Positions 23,071 to 31,699 of a stretch of DNA of 64,000 bases are shown piece by piece. The stretch's first letter is position 1. Each line of letters begins with the position of its first letter. The notes under the pieces were generated by a model. The model was not told the DNA's origin and searched no databases. It was given only the letters and a program-made list of their open reading frames with translations. A program made the translations under genes and the position numbers. Source of the stretch: WHTI01 sp963826105 (GTDB lineage: Bacteria > Actinomycetota > CADDZG01 > WHSQ01); contig CAWGWA010000007.1 in NCBI GenBank assembly GCA_963826105.1, positions 81,453 through 145,452 on the forward strand. The letters run 5' to 3'.

Positions 23071-23228
23071 TGCGGCGAGAGGAAAGGACGGGCGCGATGG
23101 ACTACAGGAGAGATCACGTAAGGACGTATCTGGGCCAGGCTGTACTCGTTGCCGCCTTGTGCGCATCGACGGCAGCAGTAGTCGTGGGCATGCTCCAGGT
23201 CGCCGTCCGGGCGCTGGGGAACCTTTGA
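23070..23228 (+). CDS. small single-pass membrane protein between mraZ and rsmH
   Basis: 52 residues from an ATG overlapping the mraZ stop (TGATG). A basic N-terminus (MRREERTGAMDYRRDHVRTY) is followed by one hydrophobic helix (GQAVLVAALCASTAAVVVGM) and a short tail. A second possible start is the ATG at 23097, preceded by purines. The stop lies 13 bases before rsmH and overlaps an ATG in another frame. I do not recognise the family. Translational coupling on both sides and a sensible membrane topology argue that it is real. It could be a small division-associated membrane peptide, but that is inference from position only. Confidence 0.6.
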   Translation: MRREERTGAMDYRRDHVRTYLGQAVLVAALCASTAAVVVGMLQVAVRALGNL

Positions 23229-23241
23229 TGGGAGACCACAC

Positions 23242-24207
23242 GTGGAGCACGAGCCAGTTCTCGCACGAGAAGCCAGAGACCTCCTCCTCCCTGCGTTGGA
23301 ACACGGGGGAGTCGTCGTCGACGGCACACTCGGTCGCGGTGGACACGCTCGGTTCATTCTCGACGGCGCTCCGCAAGCCGAACTCGTGGGGATCGACCGC
23401 GACCCGGAAGCCCTGGAGGCGTGTCGGACCAACCTCGCCTCGTATGCGGAGCGCGTTCGGTTCGTTCGTGACGACTTCTCGCGACTCTCGGCCGTACTGG
23501 AACGACTCGGGATTGCGTCGGTTCGCGGAGTCCTACTCGACCTTGGAGTTTCCTCACCCCAGCTTGATGAAGCGCATCGAGGCTTCTCTTTCCGAGGGGA
23601 CGGACCCCTTGACATGCGCATGGACCCCACCCAACCTCTCTCGGCGGCAGGTGTCGTGAACGACTATCCGGTTGCCGACCTCGAGCGCGTCCTTCGCTCC
23701 TACGGCGAAGAGCGCTACGCGCGCCGCGTGGCGCGGGCGATCGTTCGGGCCAGGCCGCTGTCGACCACCACCGAACTGGCTGAGGTAGTAGCGAGCGCCG
23801 TGCCGGCTGCATCACGTCGCACCGGTGGTCACCCGGCGCGCCGCACGTTCCAGGGGATCAGGATCGAGGTCAACGACGAGCTGGGTGAACTGCAGCGTGC
23901 GCTTCCCCAGGTCGTCGATGCCCTCGAGCCGGGTGGTCGAGTGGTCGTCATCTCGTATCACTCGCTGGAGGACCGGATCGTGAAGCGGTTCTTCAACGAG
24001 TCTGCCACGGGTTGTGTTTGTCCACCGGACTTCCCCGTATGTCGCTGCGACGCGCAAGCCTCCCTGCGCGTGATCACCAGGTCCACGGTGCGGCCTCGGT
24101 CTGAAGAGATCGAGAGGAACCCCCGAGCCTCTGCGGCCAAGCTTCGCGTGGCCGAACGAGTTTCGACCGAGGCCGCACCCCTCCCTGGTGAGAGAAAAGC
24201 GTCATGA
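23242..24207 (+). CDS. rsmH: 16S rRNA m4C1402 methyltransferase RsmH (MraW)
   Basis: 321 residues from a GTG with GGGAG at seven bases. The N-terminus HEPVLAREARDLLLPAL is followed by the SAM-binding motif VDGTLGRGGHARFIL near residues 28-42. Downstream are VLLDLGVSSPQLDEAHRGFS, the insertion with RTFQGIRIEVNDELGEL, and VISYHSLEDRIVKRFF. It methylates N4 of C1402 in 16S rRNA. The C-terminal CxCxxxxPxCxC-like cluster (TGCVCPPDFPVCRC) is normal for the family. Confidence 0.96.
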   Translation: MEHEPVLAREARDLLLPALEHGGVVVDGTLGRGGHARFILDGAPQAELVGIDRDPEALEACRTNLASYAERVRFVRDDFSRLSAVLERLGIASVRGVLLDLGVSSPQLDEAHRGFSFRGDGPLDMRMDPTQPLSAAGVVNDYPVADLERVLRSYGEERYARRVARAIVRARPLSTTTELAEVVASAVPAASRRTGGHPARRTFQGIRIEVNDELGELQRALPQVVDALEPGGRVVVISYHSLEDRIVKRFFNESATGCVCPPDFPVCRCDAQASLRVITRSTVRPRSEEIERNPRASAAKLRVAERVSTEAAPLPGERKAS

Positions 24208-24217
24208 GGGGAATGGC

Positions 24218-24703
24218 ATGAGCGCCCAGCCGTCGCAGGTTCGGCGCGCGCAGAAGCGTCCGGCGGCCAGGCCGGCGCTCCGGGTCGTGCGTCGCTCGAA
24301 GCCCCAGCGCCTGATCGCTCCGGACGCCCGAAGGCGACGGGTCCCGATGTTCGTCGGCGGAGTCATCGTGGTCATCGCCCTGGTGTTCGGGATCCTCTTG
24401 GAACAGGTTGTCCTCGCCCAGTCGGCGTTCCGTCTCACCGAACAGCGGGCCCGGCTCCAGGCGGCCGAGGAGCATCACGAGACACTCCAGCGCAAGGCGG
24501 CCAGGCTCGAGAGCCCGGCCAGGATCGAGCGCTTCGCCCGTCAGGTCCTCGGGATGGTCGATCCCGTCGCCACCGGGGTTCAATACATCGTTGCCGACAT
24601 CAGACCACCCGGTACCTCGGGAGGGGTTAGCTCCTCTGCCGGTGGCATCGCGGTGGGAGACGGTGCCGATATCGGAACCGCTCTCGGTGGCGGGACGCCC
24701 TGA
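24218..24703 (+). CDS. ftsL: FtsL-like septum protein
   Basis: 161 residues from the ATG at 24218, preceded by GAGGGG. A very basic cytoplasmic N-terminus (residues 1-47, RRAQKRPAARPALRVVRRSK) is followed by one membrane helix (MFVGGVIVVIALVFGILLEQ). A helical, coiled-coil-prone stretch comes next (FRLTEQRARLQAAEEHHETL), and the tail is Gly/Ser-rich. Position between rsmH and ftsI and this topology identify it as FtsL, although the sequence itself is poorly conserved in all bacteria. FtsL links FtsQ/FtsB to FtsW-FtsI. It ends in TGATG, overlapping ftsI. Confidence 0.8.
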   Translation: MSAQPSQVRRAQKRPAARPALRVVRRSKPQRLIAPDARRRRVPMFVGGVIVVIALVFGILLEQVVLAQSAFRLTEQRARLQAAEEHHETLQRKAARLESPARIERFARQVLGMVDPVATGVQYIVADIRPPGTSGGVSSSAGGIAVGDGADIGTALGGGTP

Positions 24704-26571
24704 TGGCGGATCGTTCCAGAAGCAATAGGGGGTCGGCCCGTCAACGGTCGGCCCCTTCTCGCGCGCGGACTCCGCGACGCCCTTCCCCTCGGTCTGCTGC
24801 GCGGCGAGGCGATCCGAACGTGCGTGGAGGACGGTCGCGCTCCCCCCGACGCCTCAACTGGGTCATGGTTGCTTTGTTCGGCTGTTTCGCGTTGATGGCC
24901 GCGCGACTGGTCGTGCTTCAGGTGGTCCAGTTTCCGCGCTACTCGGCCATGGCGGCGGACTACCGCGAGCGCACGATCACGTTGCCGGCGGTACGTGGGT
25001 CGATCTTCGACCGGGACGGGCACTCCCTTGCGGTGACGGTCGACCTTCAAGTGGTCATCGCCGACCCGATGCAAGTAACGGACGTACCGAAGACGGCCAG
25101 GGAACTCGCAGGTGTGCTCGAGATGAAACCGCGGAAAGTGGCCCGGATCCTCGAAGGGAGCTCGGAGGGTTCGCGCGACGTGCCCGTTGCGCACGAGCTT
25201 GATGATGCAACCGCCGACAAGGTGCGCGACTTGGAACTCGACGGGATCACGCTTCAGGTCGAGCCCAAGCGCTTGTATCCCGGCGGCCGGCTGGCGTCGC
25301 ACATCCTCGGCTTCGTCAACGACTACGGAGAGGCGCTCGGAGGCATCGAGACCGAGTTTGACAACATCCTCAAGGGAAAGCCGGGCAAGATCATCCAGGA
25401 GCAGGATCCACATGAGCGAGCCCTCCCGCAGGTCGGCTACACGGAGATCCCCGCGGTGCCGGGACGGTCGCTATTCCTGACCATAGACAAAGAGATCCAG
25501 TACTTCACCGAGCAGACCCTCGCTGCCGCGGCCAAGCAGTACCACGCCGAATCGGGAACCGCGATCGTGATGCGCGTGCGGACCGGCGAGATCCTCGCGA
25601 TGGCGAACGTCCCCGATTTCGACCCGAACAACTTCTCCGATTTCGATGACGACGCTCGACGCAACCGGGCAGTGACGGATCAGTTCGAGCCCGGATCGGT
25701 CTTCAAGATGATCACCGCGTCGGCTGCGCTCGAGGAGAACCTCGCGAATCCGGAGAGCGTGTACTTGGTGCCGGACGCGATCCAGGTGTCGGACCGTGTC
25801 ATCAACGATTCCCACCCGCATCCAACGGAGGACATGACCTTCACCGAGGTGATCGCACAGTCATCGAACGTGGGCACGATCAAGATCGGTCTCGAGCTCG
25901 GCAAGGATCTCCTCGATAAGTGGGTCCGTCGTTTCGGCTTCGGTAAGGAGACCGGTCTGGACTTCCCCGGTGAGGGGAGCGGCACCGTGCTCGATCTCGA
26001 CGAATGGTACGGATCGACCATCTCGCAGATCCCCATCGGCCAGGGAGTCGCGGTCACCCCGATCCAGCTCGTGACCGCGTACGCCACGCTCGGCAACGGC
26101 GGGATGTGGGTCGAGCCGAAGCTGGTTCACGCAACCCTCGATGCCGATGGCGCACTCGTTCCCGCCGCTACCCCGGCGCGCCGCCGGGTGCTATCGCAGG
26201 AGGTCGCGAGCCAGGTCCTCGACATCCTCACCGAGGTGGTCGAGAACGGGACCGGGATCGAAGCCGCGGTTCCCGGGTTCCTGATCGCCGGGAAGACCGG
26301 GACTGCTCAGAAACCGGACGAGGGTGGCGGGTACGGCAACGGGTACATCGCGTCGTTCGCCGGTGTGGCACCCGCCGATCATCCGAACATCGCGGTTCTG
26401 GTGAGTCTCGACGATCCCTCGCCGATCTGGGGCGGCTCAACCGCAGCACCTACCTTCCAGAAGATCGTCGCATTCACTCTGCGTCAACTCGGTGTGGCCC
26501 CGACGAACAATGCCGAGAAGGACCTTCAGGAGCTGCAAGAAGGCCCCGAGGAACCGGTTGTCCACGACTAG
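24703..26571 (+). CDS. ftsI: peptidoglycan transpeptidase FtsI (class B PBP)
   Basis: 622 residues. A basic N-terminal tail of about 45 residues precedes one membrane helix (WVMVALFGCFALMAARLVVL region). The dimerisation domain starts near residue 95 (VRGSIFDRDGHSLAVTV). In the transpeptidase domain the catalytic Ser is in EPGSVFKMITA near residue 330, the second motif is SSN near 387, and the third is AGKTGTAQ near 530. No PASTA domain follows. FtsI crosslinks septal peptidoglycan as partner of FtsW, encoded 4 kb downstream. Confidence 0.95.
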   Translation: MADRSRSNRGSARQRSAPSRARTPRRPSPRSAARRGDPNVRGGRSRSPRRLNWVMVALFGCFALMAARLVVLQVVQFPRYSAMAADYRERTITLPAVRGSIFDRDGHSLAVTVDLQVVIADPMQVTDVPKTARELAGVLEMKPRKVARILEGSSEGSRDVPVAHELDDATADKVRDLELDGITLQVEPKRLYPGGRLASHILGFVNDYGEALGGIETEFDNILKGKPGKIIQEQDPHERALPQVGYTEIPAVPGRSLFLTIDKEIQYFTEQTLAAAAKQYHAESGTAIVMRVRTGEILAMANVPDFDPNNFSDFDDDARRNRAVTDQFEPGSVFKMITASAALEENLANPESVYLVPDAIQVSDRVINDSHPHPTEDMTFTEVIAQSSNVGTIKIGLELGKDLLDKWVRRFGFGKETGLDFPGEGSGTVLDLDEWYGSTISQIPIGQGVAVTPIQLVTAYATLGNGGMWVEPKLVHATLDADGALVPAATPARRRVLSQEVASQVLDILTEVVENGTGIEAAVPGFLIAGKTGTAQKPDEGGGYGNGYIASFAGVAPADHPNIAVLVSLDDPSPIWGGSTAAPTFQKIVAFTLRQLGVAPTNNAEKDLQELQEGPEEPVVHD

Positions 26572-26581
26572 GGTGGAGACC

Positions 26582-28090
26582 ATGCACGGTCAGCACAAAC
26601 TGGCAGATCTCGCCGGAGCGGCAGGCGACGTCGTGTCCCGCATCGAAGGCGACGACGGGACCGTGGTCGACGGGCTGGCGTTCGATTCCCGCTCGGTCGC
26701 CCCTGGTGATCTCTTCTTCTGCATCCGGGGTCTCCTCTCCGACGGACACGACTTCGCTCCCGCGGCGGTGGATTCGGGGGCGATCGCGCTGTGCGTCGAA
26801 CGCGACCTGGGACTCGGGGTACCTGAGGTGGTCGTCTCCGACGCGCGCGTCGCCATGGCGCGGGTCTCGGCCGCGTTCTTCTCGCACCCGGCCGATCAGA
26901 TGACCATGCTCGGTATTACGGGTACCAATGGGAAGACCACGACCGCATTCCTTCTCGAGTCGATCCTCGCTGCGGCCGGCCGGAGCCCCGGGCTGATCGG
27001 CACGATCCTGACTAGGGTCGGAGATCACGTGAGTCCGGGGGTCCGAACGACGCCGGAGTCACTCGACCTGCAGAAGCTGCTGGCGGAGATGCACGCTCAG
27101 GGAGCGGACTCCATCGCGATGGAGGTCACGTCGCACGCACTTGCCATGGATCGGGTCGAAGGGGTCAGATTCACTGCTGCAGCGTTCACGAACCTGTCCC
27201 AGGACCACCTCGATTTCCACCAGGACATGGAGGACTACTTCAAGGCCAAGGCCCGGTTGTTCACCCCCGACCATCTGATCGCCGGTGCGACCAACCTCGA
27301 CGATCCCTACGGGCGGCGGCTGCTGGAGTCCTCGGAGGTCCCTTGTATCGGCTTCGGGTTCGCACTCGATGCTCGGGTCCGGGCCGAGAACGTGACCCTG
27401 GGACAGCGGGGGAGCGAGTTCATCATCGTCGTCGAGGACGTGAACGGGATCACCGAGAAGATCCCGGTGTCGACCGGGCTGGTTGGTTCCTTCAACGTCT
27501 CTAACTGTCTCGCGGCCGCGGCTACCGCGCTCCTTGCCGGGATCGAGCCGGATGCGATCCACCGAGGCTTGCAGTCGCCGACGGCGATCCCGGGCCGGTT
27601 CGAGTCGATCGACTTGGGACAACCGTTCGGCGTCGTGGTCGATTACGCACACACCCCGGATTCGCTCGACAACGTTCTGCGCGTGGCCCGCGGACTGGTT
27701 CGTGATGGAGGTCGTCTGATCGTTGCCTTCGGTTGCGGAGGAGATCGAGATCGACAGAAGCGCCCCCTGATGGGGATCGCCGCCGCCCGCCTTGCCGACT
27801 ACGTCGTGGTGACATCGGACAACCCGCGCAGCGAGGATCCGGGCGCGATCCTGGAAGAGATCCTCAAGGGGGTGATCAGCGAGCGCGCCGGTGGAGCCGA
27901 CGCCGCGCTTGTGGATCGCAGAGAGGCGATCGTTCACGTCCTCGGCGAGGCGAGGGACGGTGACGTGGTCGTCATCGCAGGGAAGGGACACGAGACTGGG
28001 CAGCAGTTCGCCGACGTGACGATCCCGTTCGACGACCGTGAGGTCGCTCGCGAGGTCCTGGTCGAGCGTGGACGGGGGACCGGCGCATGA
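26582..28090 (+). CDS. murE: UDP-MurNAc-L-Ala-D-Glu:meso-diaminopimelate ligase MurE
   Basis: 502 residues from the ATG at 26582, with GGGTGGAG upstream. The N-terminal UDP-binding domain is followed by the ATP loop GITGTNGKTTTAFLLES near residues 113-129, the central domain with EVTSHALAMDRVEG and FTNLSQDHLDFHQDME, and the C-terminal domain. DNPRSEDP near residue 412 is the signature of enzymes that add meso-diaminopimelate rather than lysine. The third peptide residue is therefore predicted to be meso-Dap. The gene overlaps mraY by four bases; murF, normally next, is absent. Confidence 0.95.
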   Translation: MHGQHKLADLAGAAGDVVSRIEGDDGTVVDGLAFDSRSVAPGDLFFCIRGLLSDGHDFAPAAVDSGAIALCVERDLGLGVPEVVVSDARVAMARVSAAFFSHPADQMTMLGITGTNGKTTTAFLLESILAAAGRSPGLIGTILTRVGDHVSPGVRTTPESLDLQKLLAEMHAQGADSIAMEVTSHALAMDRVEGVRFTAAAFTNLSQDHLDFHQDMEDYFKAKARLFTPDHLIAGATNLDDPYGRRLLESSEVPCIGFGFALDARVRAENVTLGQRGSEFIIVVEDVNGITEKIPVSTGLVGSFNVSNCLAAAATALLAGIEPDAIHRGLQSPTAIPGRFESIDLGQPFGVVVDYAHTPDSLDNVLRVARGLVRDGGRLIVAFGCGGDRDRQKRPLMGIAAARLADYVVVTSDNPRSEDPGAILEEILKGVISERAGGADAALVDRREAIVHVLGEARDGDVVVIAGKGHETGQQFADVTIPFDDREVAREVLVERGRGTGA

Positions 28091-29127
28091 TCAGCATCCT
28101 TATCGCCGGGATCGTCGGCCTCGCCGTGTCGCTGTTCCTCACTCCCGTTGCGATCAAGCGGTTCAGAGCTTGGGGGTGGGGTCAGACGATCCGCGAGGAA
28201 GGTCCCAAGGCGCACTACGAGAAGAGCGGGACCCCCACCATGGGCGGGATCGTCATCCTCGCGGCCACGGTCCTGGGCTACCTCCTCGGGCACATCGGAC
28301 GCGACCCGGTTCCGTTCCGCGACAGTGGACTCGTCGCCCTGGGGGCCACGATCGCGTTCGGGATCCTCGGATTCATCGACGACTTCATCAAGGTGCGCAA
28401 GGCTCGCAACCTCGGTCTGAGGAGTAGGGCGAAGTTCATCGGACAGGCGATCATCGCGGTGGTCCTCGCGTTCCTCGCCTCGAGTGTCGTCGACGTTGGC
28501 ACCGATGTCTCGTTCTTCCGTTCGACCGCGATCGATCTCGGGATCTTCTTCTACATCTGGGTGTTCATCCTCGTTGCGGGATCGTCGAACGGAGTGAACC
28601 TCACGGATGGCCTCGACGGACTCGCCGTCGGTGCATCGGCTCAGGTTCTCGGGGCATTCGTCGTCATCGGGTTCTGGCAGTTCCGGCATCCAAGGTTCTA
28701 CGACATCGGGGTAACCGGGTCCGACCCACTCGACCTGGCGATCCTCGCGGCGGCGATGTTCGGCGCGTGCGCCGGCTTCCTGTGGTGGAACACCGCGCCG
28801 GCCAAGATCTTCATGGGAGACACCGGTTCGTTGATGCTCGGCGGAGCGATGGCGACGTTCGCGATCCTCCTCAACACACAGCTTCTGTTGCTGTTACTCG
28901 GAGGCATCTTTGCGGTTGAGACCCTGTCGGTGATGATGCAGGTCCTCTTCTACAAGACCCGCAAGCGGCGAGTGTTCCTCATGGCGCCGATCCATCATCA
29001 CTTCGAGGTCGGCGGGTGGCCCGAGATCACCGTGATGGTGAGGTTCTGGATCCTCTCCGGCTTATCGGTCGCGTTCGGCCTCGGCCTCTTCTACGCCGAC
29101 TTCCTCGGGAAGGGGGGATTGCCGTGA
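28087..29127 (+). CDS. mraY: phospho-MurNAc-pentapeptide transferase MraY
   Basis: 346 residues and about ten membrane helices. Family motifs: GPKAHYEKSGTPTMGGIVIL near residues 38-57, LGFIDDFIKVRKARN near residue 95 with the catalytic Asp pair, GSSNGVNLTDGLDGLAVG, FMGDTGSLMLGGAMA and MAPIHHHFEVGGW. It makes lipid I on the cytoplasmic face. ATGA overlap with murE and GTGA overlap with murD show tight coupling. Confidence 0.97.
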   Translation: MISILIAGIVGLAVSLFLTPVAIKRFRAWGWGQTIREEGPKAHYEKSGTPTMGGIVILAATVLGYLLGHIGRDPVPFRDSGLVALGATIAFGILGFIDDFIKVRKARNLGLRSRAKFIGQAIIAVVLAFLASSVVDVGTDVSFFRSTAIDLGIFFYIWVFILVAGSSNGVNLTDGLDGLAVGASAQVLGAFVVIGFWQFRHPRFYDIGVTGSDPLDLAILAAAMFGACAGFLWWNTAPAKIFMGDTGSLMLGGAMATFAILLNTQLLLLLLGGIFAVETLSVMMQVLFYKTRKRRVFLMAPIHHHFEVGGWPEITVMVRFWILSGLSVAFGLGLFYADFLGKGGLP

Positions 29128-30479
29128 ACAAGGAGTCGCTCAGTGGCAGGACCGCTCTCGTGGTCGGTCTCGGCGTGAGTGGATACGCGGCCGCCGAGAC
29201 GCTCCTCGAAGAGGGGGCCATCGTGCGCGTCACCGAAGCCGGGACCACCCCCGAGATCGAGACCCGCGCAAAAGAGCTGCGAGCTAAGGGGATCGAGGTA
29301 GAAACCGGCGGACACGACCTCAGCGGGATCGATTGCGATCTGGCGATCGTGAGTCCCGGGATCCCCACGTCCTCCGCCATCATCACGGCGCTGGTGAACT
29401 TGGGGGCCGAAGTGATCGGCGAGATCGAACTTGCCTACCGGCTGGCCGATTGCGATCTCCTTGCCGTGACCGGTACTAACGGCAAGACAACCACAACCGC
29501 TCTCCTCGCGGCGATGCTAGCGGAAGGCGGGATCACTTCGATGGCCGCCGGCAATATCGGAACCCCTGCTCTCGAGGCGGTTAGGAAGATCCCTCGGGGA
29601 GGCGCGATAGCGCTCGAGGTCTCGAGCTTCCAGCTCTCCACGATCACGAGCTTCCGTCCCGTGATCGCCGTGGTGCTCAACGTCGCCGAAGATCACACCG
29701 ACTGGCACGGTTCCTTCGATGCGTACGCGGCCGACAAGGCGCGCATCACGGAGAACCAACGACGCGACGACGTTTTCCTTACTAACGCAGAGGATGCGGT
29801 CGCCTGGAGCATGTCGAAGTCGACCAAGGCCAAGGTGGTTCCCTTCTCTGCAACACGCGCTCCGGAGGACGGCATCGGAGTCACCGCCGGTCGGATCCTG
29901 TGGAAGGGGCAAGAGATCTTCTCGGCCGAGGACACCGCATTGAGCGGCGTCGCCGGCCTCGAGGATTCGATAGCGGCTGCCGGTGCCGCGCTGGAGTACG
30001 GGGTCGATCCGCGCTCCGTCAAGCGCGCCATCAAGGGGTTCCAATCGCTGGCCCACCGTCTCGAGGTGGTCGCGGAGCTTGACGGGATCACCTACATCAA
30101 CGACTCGAAGGCAACCAACCCTCATGCAACGTTGACCGCGGTGCGGGGGCTGGAGGACGTCGTGCTGATCGCCGGGGGCCGGGCCAAAGGGATCGATCTC
30201 TCGCCCCTGAAGCAGACGGTCCCTCCCGTGAGCGCGGTTATCGCGATGGGCGAGGCGGCCGCCGAGGTCGAAAGTGCCTTCTCTCCGATCGTTCCGGTCG
30301 AACGCGCAGCGTCGATGGCCGAGGCCGTTCGAGCGGCTCGCTCGCACGCGGTTCGCGGGGGAGTCGTTCTGCTGTCTCCGGGGTGCGCAAGCCTCGACAT
30401 GTACGACAACTACGCCGCCCGAGGAGCCGCGTTCACGGCCGCGGTCAAGGATCTGATGACGAGATCGGAGGAGGACTGA
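29124..30479 (+). CDS. murD: UDP-MurNAc-L-Ala:D-Glu ligase MurD
   Basis: 451 residues from a GTG overlapping the mraY stop. An N-terminal Rossmann domain (RTALVVGLGVSGYAAAETLL) is followed by the ATP loop AVTGTNGKTTTTALLAAML near residue 115 and the central domain with EVSSFQLSTITSFRPVIAVV and NVAEDHTDWHGSF. The C-terminal domain has YINDSKATNPHATLTAVRGL. It adds D-glutamate in the second ligase step of the peptide stem. It ends in TGATG with ftsW. Confidence 0.96.
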   Translation: MNKESLSGRTALVVGLGVSGYAAAETLLEEGAIVRVTEAGTTPEIETRAKELRAKGIEVETGGHDLSGIDCDLAIVSPGIPTSSAIITALVNLGAEVIGEIELAYRLADCDLLAVTGTNGKTTTTALLAAMLAEGGITSMAAGNIGTPALEAVRKIPRGGAIALEVSSFQLSTITSFRPVIAVVLNVAEDHTDWHGSFDAYAADKARITENQRRDDVFLTNAEDAVAWSMSKSTKAKVVPFSATRAPEDGIGVTAGRILWKGQEIFSAEDTALSGVAGLEDSIAAAGAALEYGVDPRSVKRAIKGFQSLAHRLEVVAELDGITYINDSKATNPHATLTAVRGLEDVVLIAGGRAKGIDLSPLKQTVPPVSAVIAMGEAAAEVESAFSPIVPVERAASMAEAVRAARSHAVRGGVVLLSPGCASLDMYDNYAARGAAFTAAVKDLMTRSEED

Positions 30480-31699
30480 TGGCGAGTCACTCGAGCGCCG
30501 TTGTACGTCGATCCGCCTCACGGTCAAAGGCTCGCGAGTCGGCGGGGGCCGGAACCCTGAGGCCCGGCCATCCCGCGGTCCTTGTGGCCGCCACCACCGG
30601 CGCACTGGTTCTGATCGGACTCCTCATGATCCTGTCGGCCAGCTCGGTCGAGTCGTTCGCTACCTACGGAACCTCATTCGTGTATTTCAAGAAGCAGCTC
30701 ATATGGGCTGCTGTGGGGATCGTTGGGTTCCTGGTGTTTGCGTTCGTCGATTACCGCCGTTGGCGGAACCTCGGCTACTTGGCCTTCGCCGTCACCTTGT
30801 TCCTGTTGCTGGCGGTGATCATCCCCGGGGTCGGCGTTTCGGTCGGGGGAAGTGCCCGCTGGCTCGCCTTGGGGCCTCTGCAGTTCCAGCCGTCCGAGCT
30901 GGCGAAGCTAGCGCTGATCCTGTTCCTCGCCGACGTCTTCTCTCGCAAGCGCGAGGAGCTGTTCGACACTTTCGCGCACACGATGATGCCGTTGATCCCG
31001 GCACTTGCGATCCTGGGCCTCTTCATCATGAAGCAGCCTGACCTCGGCACCACGATGATCCTCGGCCTGATCGGGATGGGGATGGTGTTCGTCGCAGGAG
31101 GTCCGGTCCGCTATATCGCGCCGACGATGGCGGTGGGAGGACTCCTGGCCACCGCGCTGGCGCTTGCCGAGCCCTACCGAAGGGCACGCGTGTTCACCTT
31201 CCTTCACCCGTTCCGTGATCCGTTCAACACCGGGATGCAGACGGTGCAGTCGTTGATCGCGGTGGGGTCCGGTGGATGGTTCGGAGTAGGTCTCGGAGCC
31301 AGCCGTCAGAAGTGGTCACGCATCCCGAACGCGCACACCGATTTCATCTTTGCGATCTTCGCCGAGGAGACGGGACTGTTCGGCTCGGTCCTGATGATCG
31401 GTCTCTTCGCCTTCCTTGCCTACCTCGGCGTGCGCACGGCCCACAAGGCGCCGGATAGATACGGGTTGCTGGTTGCTTCGGGGATAACGATCTGGCTGGC
31501 CCTGCAAGCGTTGATCAACATCGGAGCGGTGACTGCCTCACTACCGATCACCGGCGTTCCTCTCCCACTGGTTTCGTTCGGCGGAACCTCGCTCCTGATC
31601 TCGCTCATCGCTATGGGCATCCTTACCAACATCGCCTACCAGGGAGCGACCCCCACGAAGTCACGGCGAGCACCGGTCCGGTCCAAGAGGCGCCGGTGA
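30479..31699 (+). CDS. ftsW: septal peptidoglycan glycosyltransferase FtsW (SEDS family)
   Basis: 406 residues from the ATG overlapping the murD stop. A basic, Ser-rich tail of about 35 residues precedes ten predicted helices. SEDS motifs: SARWLALGPLQFQPSELAKL near residues 120-140, KQPDLGTTMILGLIGM, and IPNAHTDFIFAIFAEETGLF near residue 282 containing the catalytic Asp region. The end has ITGVPLPLVSFGGTSLL. FtsW polymerises septal glycan strands with FtsI. It ends with a strongly basic tail and overlaps murG by four bases. Confidence 0.95.
   Translation: MASHSSAVVRRSASRSKARESAGAGTLRPGHPAVLVAATTGALVLIGLLMILSASSVESFATYGTSFVYFKKQLIWAAVGIVGFLVFAFVDYRRWRNLGYLAFAVTLFLLLAVIIPGVGVSVGGSARWLALGPLQFQPSELAKLALILFLADVFSRKREELFDTFAHTMMPLIPALAILGLFIMKQPDLGTTMILGLIGMGMVFVAGGPVRYIAPTMAVGGLLATALALAEPYRRARVFTFLHPFRDPFNTGMQTVQSLIAVGSGGWFGVGLGASRQKWSRIPNAHTDFIFAIFAEETGLFGSVLMIGLFAFLAYLGVRTAHKAPDRYGLLVASGITIWLALQALINIGAVTASLPITGVPLPLVSFGGTSLLISLIAMGILTNIAYQGATPTKSRRAPVRSKRRR

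Noticed and set aside
23242..24140. Minus-strand frames within rsmH.
   Set aside because: They overlap a fully conserved methyltransferase and show no independent evidence.
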